Assembly: GCF_000829445.1 (NCBI RefSeq)
Contig: NZ_JXRQ01000029.1
Location: 124,001 to 188,000 of the forward strand
Direction of reading: 5' to 3'
DNA length: 64,000 nucleotides
Origin: Jeotgalibacillus alimentarius
GTDB taxonomy: Bacteria; Bacillota; Bacilli; Bacillales; Jeotgalibacillaceae
In this document: positions 45,451 through 52,804 of the stretch, piece after piece
Layout of the letters: each line of letters starts with the position of its first letter
Position numbering within the stretch: position 1 is the stretch's first letter
Notes under the pieces: model-generated
What the model was told of the DNA's origin: nothing
The model's input: only the letters and a program-made list of their open reading frames with translations
The model's database searches: none
Position numbers and translations under genes: made by a program

Positions 45451-45630
45451 GAAACATCGCCCGCACCGTACCCCCTGTTGTTTGTCCCACTTACGAAAAG
45501 GGTACTGATAACTACTCTTAATCGCGATCACACACACTACTTTGCCACATTTCGAGCACCTGCTTCCCTTCCCACTTTCACCTGAACCCATCCATCATGT
45601 AAAATAAATATCAGATAGGAGAGATGTGCT

Positions 45631-46773
45631 TTGAGAAAACTACTTCTGCTGATTGTCATCGTCTTTGGCATCTTTTTCTCCAGACCATTATGGGAGGACT
45701 ACCTTCCTGAGTCTGTTAATTTATCCTTTATAGATCAGCTGTCAGACCGCGCGGGTTCTGCTATAGAAGACGGTGCTGTGCAGGATACCTGGGAATCATT
45801 TCTCGATTCAGTCACAGATTTCATTATAGAAGTGGATGAAGTGATTCAGGACGCTCCGGAGATCTCCACTGAAAACGAAACAGCTGCAGTCGCCCGTCCA
45901 GATCTGGATGTTCCATCTGAAAAGCTTTTTGCTGTTCATAATATTGAGCTTGGACAGGCTAAAGCTGATGTGGAAGCTGCTGCCGGACAGGCCAGCCGCA
46001 GCTCTATGAATGAATTCGGTGTAAACTGGCATGCGTATCATGAGCAATATCAGAATTTCTTTATGGTTTCTTATAATGGCAATAATGAAGTGAACGGCCT
46101 TTTTACGAATCAGGATCTGATCACTTCCTCTCTGCCGCTTAAAATAGGCAGTACACGTGAAGAAGTCAGAGCTGAGCTGGGACAGCCGCTTTCGTATATT
46201 CAAAAAGGATTCGTCCGCTATGAGCTGCAGGATGACGGAGAATACGATATGTTCTCTTATGACGGAACCTATATCACGATCTTTTATGACCTTCATGAAA
46301 ATAATACAGTGACTGCACTTCAGGTTGTGTCTGAAGACCTTGAAGACGGCCGCGATGAATTGTATGCTGCACCTTCAGCTGAACTTGAAGAAGGATTCAA
46401 ACATCAGCTTTTTGATGTGACAAATGCAGCCCGGACAGAGCACGGTTTGAATGCCCTGGAGTGGAATGAGGCTGTCAGTGTAACAGCACGTAAACACAGC
46501 GTTGATATGGCAGAGAATCAGTTTTTCTCACATACAAACCAGGCTGGTGAGTCTCCTTTTGACAGAATGGATACAGATGGCATCCGCTATAGTGTGGCAG
46601 GTGAAAACCTTGCTTACGGGCAATACAGTGCGATTTTTGCGCATGAAGGCCTGATGAATTCACTTGGTCACCGGGAAAATATCCTGAAGCCTGATTATGG
46701 ATATCTTGGGGTTGGTGTAGATTTTAACGAAGAAAATCAGCCGTTTTTTACGGAGATGTTTTTTAATAACTAG
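45631..46773 (+). CDS. CAP-domain protein with CAP-associated N-terminal domain
   Basis: 380 aa from TTG 45631, 7 nt after AGGAGAG. Hydrophobic N-terminus (2-16) suggests export or anchoring. CAP-associated domain about 100-235 (HNIELGQAKADVEAAAG), CAP/SCP domain about 255-378 with VTARKHSVDMAENQFFSHTN (truncated here), GENLAYG and LGHRENILKPDYGYLGVGV. YkwD-like extracellular proteins; activity unproven. Confidence 0.88.
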   Translation: MRKLLLLIVIVFGIFFSRPLWEDYLPESVNLSFIDQLSDRAGSAIEDGAVQDTWESFLDSVTDFIIEVDEVIQDAPEISTENETAAVARPDLDVPSEKLFAVHNIELGQAKADVEAAAGQASRSSMNEFGVNWHAYHEQYQNFFMVSYNGNNEVNGLFTNQDLITSSLPLKIGSTREEVRAELGQPLSYIQKGFVRYELQDDGEYDMFSYDGTYITIFYDLHENNTVTALQVVSEDLEDGRDELYAAPSAELEEGFKHQLFDVTNAARTEHGLNALEWNEAVSVTARKHSVDMAENQFFSHTNQAGESPFDRMDTDGIRYSVAGENLAYGQYSAIFAHEGLMNSLGHRENILKPDYGYLGVGVDFNEENQPFFTEMFFNN

Positions 46774-46782
46774 ACAATGAGA

Positions 46783-46819
46783 AAGAGGATGGGACATTTT
46801 TTACATGTTCCATCCTCTT
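46783..46819 (+). terminator. Hairpin after the CAP gene
   Basis: AAGAGGATGGGACAT pairs with ATGTTCCATCCTCTT (15 pairs, one wobble), loop T5AC. No T run follows. It opens the 46826 repeat and matches hairpins at 56209 and 60327. Confidence 0.7.
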
Positions 46820-46825
46820 AATCGT

Positions 46826-46960
46826 TTTGCTGCGCTTCAGGCGGATGCTTTCCGGACGGTGGACCGTTTTGTGGTCCGATATGGCCTCCTCGCCTTTGGC
46901 TGCGGGGTCTCAGCTTCCCTCTAATCGTCCCGGAGTCACCGCCTTACGCTTCGCTACACT
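46826..46960. repeat. Intergenic repeat, copy 1
   Basis: About 135 bp, nearly the same as 56246-56385 (shared phrases CTTTCCGGACGGTGGACC, TGTGGTCCGATATGGCCTCC, AATCGTCCCGGAGTCACC). Sits between convergent CAP and gtrA genes. Confidence 0.9.
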
Positions 46961-47025
46961 TAGATATCAATAAATACGGTCTTGGTTTAGGAAATCAAAA
47001 CCTTTTTCCATTACAGAACGTCCGA

Positions 47026-47060
47026 ATGAGAAAGCCAACTCCTTTAGATGTGGGAGTTAC
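47026..47060 (+). mobile_element. Possible IS200/IS605 right-end relic
   Basis: GAATGAGAAAGCC, then AACTCC-TTTAGATGT-GGGAGTT hairpin, then ACAAG. The layout resembles the conserved right end (and omega-RNA tail) of IS200/IS605-group elements, but no transposase or TnpB reading frame is left. It may also act as the weak terminator of gtrA. Confidence 0.4.
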
Positions 47061-47072
47061 AAGTAAGTGATA

Positions 47073-47489
47073 TTACCTTCTGAACACAAACCACTTCATA
47101 AAGAAAAAGCTCGACAGTGAGGATAGCAGCATCGATAGACCCTTAGCCGTGTTGGTTTCAAGCCATCCCGGAAGCAGTTGTGCCTGTTCGATCAGCCAGA
47201 GGCCGCCGATGAATACCCCGTTCGCGATAAAGAGGCTGACGATTGCCTGTGTGATAAATCCTGCAAATTGTTTTTTCGTTTTATTCACGTTAAATGTGTA
47301 TCTTGAATTCCAGTAGTAGCTGTTCAGGATTGCCGCTGTATAAGCGATTGTATTGAACACTGTCAAAAGTGTATTGTCTCTGGTCGGGAAAGCAAGTAAC
47401 AGTCCGTTCAGCACCCCGATATCAATCAGTGCACAGCTTAATCCTATTATGCTGTAGGAAGCGAATTGTTTTGATCCGCGTCTGCCCAT
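47073..47489 (-). CDS. GtrA-family membrane protein
   Basis: 138 aa, four membrane helices; SIIGLSCALIDIGVLNG near 13 and YYWNSRYTFN near 75 are GtrA signatures. GtrA proteins help move lipid-linked sugars across membranes or aid glycosyltransferases. Third gene of the sulfolipid-like cassette, 20 nt after the glycosyltransferase gene. Confidence 0.85.
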   Translation of the reverse strand: MGRRGSKQFASYSIIGLSCALIDIGVLNGLLLAFPTRDNTLLTVFNTIAYTAAILNSYYWNSRYTFNVNKTKKQFAGFITQAIVSLFIANGVFIGGLWLIEQAQLLPGWLETNTAKGLSMLLSSLSSFFFMKWFVFRR

Positions 47490-47509
47490 CTTTCCACCTG
47501 CCCATTTGT

Positions 47510-48637
47510 CTAAGACTTATCTTTATGAAGTCTTAGCGTTTCTTCATAATAGTCCATGAGCTGCGCTGCAGATTCGTCCCAGCCGACAGACTGGATGTCT
47601 TCATGCGCAAGCTGTCCCATTTTAGTCCGTTTTTCTGATTCTTTCAGCTGATCGGCTGCCCTGAAAAGATCTTCCGGGTCAGCAGGGTCAAAAAGCACTC
47701 CGGTCCTGCCCGCTTCAATCTGTTCTCCTGTCGGGCCGCTTTTTGCAGCAAGCACAGGAAGTCCCGCTGCCATTGCTTCCATTAGCACAAGGCCAAGCGT
47801 TTCAGTTGTGGATGGAAACGCAAAGACATCCGCTGAGGCATATGCCTGTGCAAGCTCAGCCCCATGCAGAAATCCTGTAAAAACGGTATTGGTACCCGCA
47901 AATTCCTTTTCGAGCGTCTCTCTGTTTGGTCCGTCACCAACAATGGACAGACAGAAATCATCTGACTGCTGAAGCAGCGGTTTGACTCTTTCAATTTCTT
48001 TTTCAGCTGCAAGTCTGCCTACAAACAGCAGAAGCGTTTTATCTGTTTTTCCGCCCGACAGACGCTTTCTCATATCCTCATGATAAAAGTCAGGGTGAAA
48101 CTTGTTCGTATCGACTCCCCTTTTCCAAAGGTGAACGTTATGAAATCCTTTTTCCTGAAGTTCTTCAAGGACGGTCTGTGACGTGCACAGATTCAACAGC
48201 GCCCGGTTATGCAGCGTTTTGAAGTATGTCCACATCGCGGGTTTCATATAGGAAAAGTTATAGTAATCTGCATATTTCGGTACATGCGTATGATAGGAAG
48301 CCATCAGCGGCAGCTTCAGCCTTTTCGTGTAATAGATACCCGTTACACCCAGAAATGAAGGGTTCACCACATGTACGAGATCCGGGTTAAAGGTTTTGAG
48401 ATATTTTTTTACTTTTTTAGAGTAAAAGGAAAACTTACGGTCTTCTTTATATAGAAAGAAGTTGTAGGCGGGAATACCGGCTACAATTGCTCCTTCGAAT
48501 TCTTTGATTCCGTGGTCAGGTGCAATGACCATCACCTCGTGTCCCTGACGTCTCAGCCGGCTGATAGAGGCGCACAGTCTGGTGACCACCCCGTCTGTTG
48601 AAGGCAGAAACGTTTCTGTTATGATCGCAATTCTCAT
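47510..48637 (-). CDS. GT4 glycosyltransferase, SqdX/SQD2-like
   Basis: 375 aa. MRIAIITETFLPSTDGVVTR, LVHVVNPSFLGVTG near 97, LMASYHTHVPKYADYY near 117 and WKRGVDTNKFHP near 175 match the plant and cyanobacterial sulfoquinovosyl transferases from memory; E-x7-E lies in the FPSTTETLGLVLMEAMA stretch near 277. Would join sulfoquinovose to diacylglycerol. Related mannosyl- and glucosyltransferases are alternatives, but the SQD1-like neighbour argues for SqdX. Confidence 0.8.
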   Translation of the reverse strand: MRIAIITETFLPSTDGVVTRLCASISRLRRQGHEVMVIAPDHGIKEFEGAIVAGIPAYNFFLYKEDRKFSFYSKKVKKYLKTFNPDLVHVVNPSFLGVTGIYYTKRLKLPLMASYHTHVPKYADYYNFSYMKPAMWTYFKTLHNRALLNLCTSQTVLEELQEKGFHNVHLWKRGVDTNKFHPDFYHEDMRKRLSGGKTDKTLLLFVGRLAAEKEIERVKPLLQQSDDFCLSIVGDGPNRETLEKEFAGTNTVFTGFLHGAELAQAYASADVFAFPSTTETLGLVLMEAMAAGLPVLAAKSGPTGEQIEAGRTGVLFDPADPEDLFRAADQLKESEKRTKMGQLAHEDIQSVGWDESAAQLMDYYEETLRLHKDKS

Positions 48638-48652
48638 AGATTCCTCCTGCTG

Positions 48653-49909
48653 TCAGGTTTGGTCAGTCACAGCTTCTATTTGTACGGGTACACCTGCCTG
48701 CTGCTCCTTGGTCCATACACTGCGGGCCGGTATTTTAGACAGATCTGCTCTGTTGGCATAACGCCTCGCTACATCTGTCACCTCTTCTAAAAGACCCTTA
48801 TTCAGCGTAATCGGATTCAATCCTTTAGATAAAAAAAGATCATTTTTTACATGAAGCTCATTTTCTGCGGATTCTTTTCTCGGATTCGGCACGTAAGCAA
48901 TTTCGCCTCCGGTCAGTTCTTTCACCATTTTAGCGAGGTCTTCTACGCGGTGCGTTTCTGTCATCTGATTAAAAATCATGACAAGATCCCCTTCAGCAGG
49001 CGGATGCTCAATCGCCAGCTGAATACATCGGACTGTATCCTGAATGTGAATAAATGCGCGTGTCTGTCCCCCTGTACCGTGAACAGTAATCGGATAATCA
49101 AGCGCTGCCTGCATCAGGAAACGGTTCAGTACAGTGCCGTAATCCCCGTCATAGTCAAAGCGGTTGATCAGACGTTCATCGAGACTGGTTTCTTCAGTAT
49201 TTGTTCCCCAGACAATTCCCTGATGAAGGTCTGTGATCCGGAGCTGGTCATTTTTATTATAGTATTGAAAAAGAAGCTGATCCTGGGATTTAGTCATATG
49301 ATAGACAGAGCCCGGATTGGTGGGATACAGGATTTTCTGTTCCACTCTTTCGCCCTGTTCCGTTTTCACTTCTACATCGAGGTAACCTTCAGGAATTTTG
49401 ACACCTGCTGTGCCATATCCGTATACACCCATTGTGCCGAGGTGGATAAGATGAATATCAAGCCCTGAATCAGCAATTGCACATAGAATATTATGGGTTG
49501 CATTCATGTTGTTATTGACTGTGTAGCGTTTATGCCGTGGAGATTTCATGGAGTAAGGTGCTGAGCGCTGTTCGGCAAAGTGTATCATTGCATGAGGTTT
49601 TTCGTCACAAATCGTCTGATATAGCCTGTCATAATCTGTTGCCAGATCAATATTGAGGTGGCGGATCGTCTTTCCAGTCATCTCTTTCCAGGCTTTGATT
49701 CTTTCGCCCATTGGCCTGATCGGTGTAAGAGATTCGACTTCGAGCTCATTATCAATATTCCTTCGTGAAAGGTTATCAATAATAATGACCTCATATCCCC
49801 TTTTTGACAGATGGAGGCTTGTAGGCCAGCCACAAAATCCATCCCCTCCGAGTACAAGTACTTTTTTTGGTTCGTCATGCATCTGGCTGATCTGATTCGT
49901 CACATCCAT
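48653..49909 (-). CDS. UDP-sulfoquinovose synthase-like SDR (SQD1/SqdB)
   Basis: 418 aa. Rossmann GGDGFCGWPTSLHLSKRGYEV near 20-40, NLSRRNID, HFAEQRSAPYSM near 112, LGTMGVYG near 160 and Y-H-M-T-K near 212, all as in Arabidopsis SQD1, where Thr, Tyr and Lys are catalytic. Makes UDP-sulfoquinovose from UDP-glucose and sulfite. GTG 49912, ATG 49909 and GTG 49903 compete as starts around GAGGAG. First gene of a three-gene minus-strand operon. Confidence 0.88.
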   Translation of the reverse strand: MDVTNQISQMHDEPKKVLVLGGDGFCGWPTSLHLSKRGYEVIIIDNLSRRNIDNELEVESLTPIRPMGERIKAWKEMTGKTIRHLNIDLATDYDRLYQTICDEKPHAMIHFAEQRSAPYSMKSPRHKRYTVNNNMNATHNILCAIADSGLDIHLIHLGTMGVYGYGTAGVKIPEGYLDVEVKTEQGERVEQKILYPTNPGSVYHMTKSQDQLLFQYYNKNDQLRITDLHQGIVWGTNTEETSLDERLINRFDYDGDYGTVLNRFLMQAALDYPITVHGTGGQTRAFIHIQDTVRCIQLAIEHPPAEGDLVMIFNQMTETHRVEDLAKMVKELTGGEIAYVPNPRKESAENELHVKNDLFLSKGLNPITLNKGLLEEVTDVARRYANRADLSKIPARSVWTKEQQAGVPVQIEAVTDQT

Positions 49910-50014
49910 CACTCCTCATCATGATTATGTCTCTTGTAAAGTCTATTGTAGCTTGTTTGGCTTTCAATGACTAATCATTCACTATGCGGTTTGCTCCAAA
50001 TGTGACCGCTCATG

Positions 50015-50046
50015 AAAAAACGGCCCGCTTATCGCGAACCGTTTTC
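50015..50046 (-). terminator. Terminator of the acetyltransferase gene
   Basis: Minus strand AACGGTTCGC, loop GATAA, GCGGGCCGTT (two wobbles), T6. Overlaps the stop codon. Confidence 0.85.
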
Positions 50047-50583
50047 CCACTCTCTTTTTAAAAGCGAATAGCTGTAGTGATCATAATATTTTCCCTGAAA
50101 CAAATGTTTATCGCGGACAAGGCCTTCCTGCTTAAAACCAAGCTTTTCAAGTAATTTCATTGAAGCACTGTTTCCTTTTGCAGCATAAGCTTCAATCCGG
50201 TTCAGCTTCATATATTGAAATCCGTGTTCAATCATACCGGTAACAGTTTCCCTGCCGTAACCTTTTCCCCACTCGACAGGTGTAAGGTCATAGCCGATCT
50301 CTGCAATGTTATTGTAACGGTCCCACTGATGAAAGCCGCACGTGCCAATCACTGTCCCACTATCCTTTAACGTGATTGCCCACCGGTTATGATTCTTTTT
50401 CAGGTGATAGGCGTTATATAAAATGAAGTTTTCAGCTTCCTCCATTTCTGTATACACTTCTTCATCCAGTAAAAACCTGCAAACCACCGGATCTGAAAAG
50501 TGATCAAAAATAAATTGTGTATGTTCTTTTGTCAGTGTGATCAAAGCTAACCTTTCAGTTTCAAACTCATCAAAAGGATTCAT
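50029..50583 (-). CDS. GNAT acetyltransferase, RimJ/RimL type
   Basis: 184 aa. ETERLALITLTKEHT near 7 and the acetyl-CoA loop WGKGYGRETV near 118 fit Acetyltransf_3 proteins that modify N-terminal or spermidine/antibiotic amines. Substrate not predictable. Overlaps the small membrane-protein gene by 4 nt. Confidence 0.85.
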   Translation of the reverse strand: MNPFDEFETERLALITLTKEHTQFIFDHFSDPVVCRFLLDEEVYTEMEEAENFILYNAYHLKKNHNRWAITLKDSGTVIGTCGFHQWDRYNNIAEIGYDLTPVEWGKGYGRETVTGMIEHGFQYMKLNRIEAYAAKGNSASMKLLEKLGFKQEGLVRDKHLFQGKYYDHYSYSLLKREWENGSR

Positions 50584-50849
50584 TTCTTCAGTCCTGCCTC
50601 AGGGTTTTTCTCGAGTTCAATGCGCTTTTGTTTTCTAATCCAGAACATACCGCAGACAGCAACCACAAAAAATAATATATAAATACCAAGCTCTACATTA
50701 CTGACAGTCTGCATCGTAATATCATCGATCATGAGCACATTAATCAGACGGAAGTTCAGCCCTAAAGCGCCACCGATCAGCAGTCCGAGGAAAATTTTTT
50801 CGCGGGATTTTAATACGTCCATACGTGATGGTTCAGTTGAATGTTTCAT
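50580..50849 (-). CDS. Small two-helix membrane protein
   Basis: 89 aa from ATG 50849, 9 nt after AAAGGAA. Two hydrophobic segments (about 22-40 and 53-72) with a basic C-terminus. Not recognised. Co-transcribed with the acetyltransferase gene, judging by the ATGA overlap. Confidence 0.7.
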   Translation of the reverse strand: MKHSTEPSRMDVLKSREKIFLGLLIGGALGLNFRLINVLMIDDITMQTVSNVELGIYILFFVVAVCGMFWIRKQKRIELEKNPEAGLKK

Positions 50850-50905
50850 TAAAATCGTTCCTTTCAAATCTGTTTTATTTTCACTTTAACAAATGATGAT
50901 GTCTT

Positions 50906-51424
50906 TCACCTGATCCAGTAACGCCTGATCAGTACGCCATTTTCTTTTTCATCTCGCGGGTCTCTTACCCCTCCATTTGATTCAATCGCTTTGTATGAAC
51001 CCGGGTTATCGTCATCGCATGTTATAAGTACCTCGCTAATACCAAATTTCTCAATTTCATTCAGTGCCTGCTGCAAAATTGTTGTTGCGTAGCCTTTTCT
51101 TCTTTCATCCGGTCTGATGCCATAACCGATATGACCGCCTAGTTTCATCAGCGCTTCAGTCAGTTCGTGGCGGATATGTACAGCACCGAGTATTTTATGA
51201 TCTTCATTCATTAAAAAGTAGAGAGAGCTGCTGACCCAGCCTGCCGGAAGATCCACTCCAAGCTCTTCGTTTTTCCATTGATGCACCTGCTCTTCAAAGC
51301 TTTCTTTTCCCGGAGCAGAGGCCACAGGAATGATTTTCTCTCCTGCTGCTTTCCAGTCATTTATATAAGACCAGTACGATTTTTCACTGATCGCTTCCGG
51401 TTTAACCAATTGAATACCTGCCAT
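50906..51424 (-). CDS. GNAT acetyltransferase
   Basis: 172 aa from ATG 51424; a longer frame to 51460 adds 12 residues, and neither start has a strong ribosome site. IGYGIRPDERRKGYATTIL near 90 is the acetyl-CoA site, then ITCDDDNPGSYKAIESNGG near 126. Substrate unknown. Confidence 0.82.
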   Translation of the reverse strand: MAGIQLVKPEAISEKSYWSYINDWKAAGEKIIPVASAPGKESFEEQVHQWKNEELGVDLPAGWVSSSLYFLMNEDHKILGAVHIRHELTEALMKLGGHIGYGIRPDERRKGYATTILQQALNEIEKFGISEVLITCDDDNPGSYKAIESNGGVRDPRDEKENGVLIRRYWIR

Positions 51425-51526
51425 ACAAACACCAGCTTTCTGATTTTTCCGATGATTCATTGAGTCTATGTTATCTTTAAATGGAAGTGAAGAAAAGATA
51501 TTTTAAGAAAGTGGAGGACAAATATC

Positions 51527-52297
51527 ATGACAAGAAGACTTGCGCTTGTAACCGGTGTTGGCAGAAAAGCAGGAATTGGTGCTTCTATTGCTGAAAAGCT
51601 TGCCTCGGATGGGATGGATATTTTATTTACATTTTGGCATGCCTATGACCGTGACGTTTCATCACATACGGAAAGTGAAGATCCGGATGATGTGCTCGCT
51701 GCCTGCAGAGCTCACGGGGTCCAGGCGGAAATGATTGAACTGAACCTGGCTGAAGTTCACTCGATCGATGAACTGTTTTCGTTCTGTCAGGCTGCTTTCG
51801 GCCGGTATCCGGATATATTGATTCAAAGCGCGGCTGTTTCGATCAATGATTCTATTGAAACCATTTCAGCTGATCAGCTCGACCAGCATTATGCGATCAA
51901 TACGAGAGCTGTGACACTGCTCACTCAAAAATTCCTCCGGCACTTTGACAGTGAGACCGGCAGAGTGATCTGCCTGACAACCGGATGGGCACAAGGACCA
52001 ATGCCGAATGAGCTCTCTTATGCACTGACCAAGTCAGCCATTGATACGCTCGTTTATACAATTTCACCTGTCCTGGCTGAGCGGAAAATTACGATCAACT
52101 CGATCAACCCGGGCCCGACGGATAGCGGCTGGATGAATGATGAAGTAAAAAAAGCGCTGCTTCCTCTTTCACCGCAGGGACGGCTGGGAATGCCTGCTGA
52201 TGCTGCAAACCTGGTGTCATTCCTTGCAAGTGAACAGGCCCAGTGGATTACAGGACAGACGATTCATTCTGAAGGCGGGTTTATTAATTTCAGATAG
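51527..52297 (+). CDS. Short-chain dehydrogenase/reductase
   Basis: 256 aa classical SDR. Cofactor loop TGVGRKAGIG near 9-18, catalytic Tyr-x3-Lys as YALTK near 160, and SINPGPTDSGWM near 188. The usual NAG motif is changed to SAAVS. FabG-like, but no fatty-acid genes lie nearby. GGAGGA precedes the ATG. Confidence 0.88.
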   Translation: MTRRLALVTGVGRKAGIGASIAEKLASDGMDILFTFWHAYDRDVSSHTESEDPDDVLAACRAHGVQAEMIELNLAEVHSIDELFSFCQAAFGRYPDILIQSAAVSINDSIETISADQLDQHYAINTRAVTLLTQKFLRHFDSETGRVICLTTGWAQGPMPNELSYALTKSAIDTLVYTISPVLAERKITINSINPGPTDSGWMNDEVKKALLPLSPQGRLGMPADAANLVSFLASEQAQWITGQTIHSEGGFINFR

Positions 52298-52319
52298 AAT
52301 TTCATTTTTGGGTTGGGTA

Positions 52320-52347
52320 AATGCCTCTTTTGTGCAGAGGCATTTTT
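52320..52347 (+). terminator. Terminator of the SDR gene
   Basis: AATGCCTCT / AGAGGCATT, 7-nt loop, T5. Confidence 0.9.
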
Positions 52348-52404
52348 CTATAGTAGGAAATTGAGCTGGTGGAGAGGTATAGGGGTAGACAACACGCGGA
52401 CGCT

Positions 52405-52591
52405 TTTCCCTCAATGGAGACATTCATTCCTTCAGAAGGATAAACGATTTCCTTCAATTTGAAAATATTCCCTTCAGTAGTAGATTTAATTCCTTCACTC
52501 AAATTGAAGAGCGTCAAATTCCCTTCACAAGTGGCCATAATCCCTTCACATGATTCGGTATTTCCATCAGAAAGTAACTAATTCCCTTCAT
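52405..52591. repeat. 21-bp-phased array (locus C, ATTCCCTTCA word)
   Basis: TCA of the word TTCCYTTCA starts at 52411, 52432, 52454, 52474 and 52495, then after one 30-bp step at 52525, 52546, 52567 and 52588. Steps are 20-22 bp, mostly 21. Spacers differ in sequence. Follows the SDR terminator and precedes the cstA promoter region. Confidence 0.88.
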
Positions 52592-52657
52592 CCTAATTTT
52601 TAGAATTACCCTCGCCCTATACAGATAGAGTGAGTTCCTCAAACGCTCTGTGACTAT

Positions 52658-52677
52658 TAAACTAAATCTTTAGTTTA
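52658..52677 (+). promoter_or_regulatory. 20-bp palindrome before cstA
   Basis: TAAACTAAA-TC-TTTAGTTTA, perfect 9-bp arms, followed 16 nt later by TATAAT (52694-52699). A likely operator at the -35 region of cstA. The binding protein is unknown. Confidence 0.65.
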
Positions 52678-52741
52678 GCGAAAAAATTATTATTATAATA
52701 TTTACACAATTCAATCTATATCCTATGATGGTACATGACAT

Positions 52742-52755
52742 TGAAAATGCTTACA
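52742..52755 (+). promoter_or_regulatory. cre-like site before cstA
   Basis: TGAAAATGCTTACA differs from the cre consensus at one key base (T for C in the central CG). It is downstream of the -10, so could act as a roadblock. Confidence 0.4.
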
Positions 52756-52804
52756 TATACTTTATTACCAAATATCACATTACATATTTAAGGGGGACAA
52801 CTGA

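Noticed and set aside
45289-45585. 98-aa plus-strand frame rich in RRTP
   Set aside because: Same cause: 21-bp array read as seven-codon repeats, starting inside the mtnD terminator.
48851-49468. 205-aa plus-strand frame
   Set aside because: Lies wholly opposite the SQD1-like gene, which has clear motifs; no start signal.
52302-52538. 78-aa minus-strand frame with SEG repeats
   Set aside because: Array locus C artefact that also runs over the SDR terminator.
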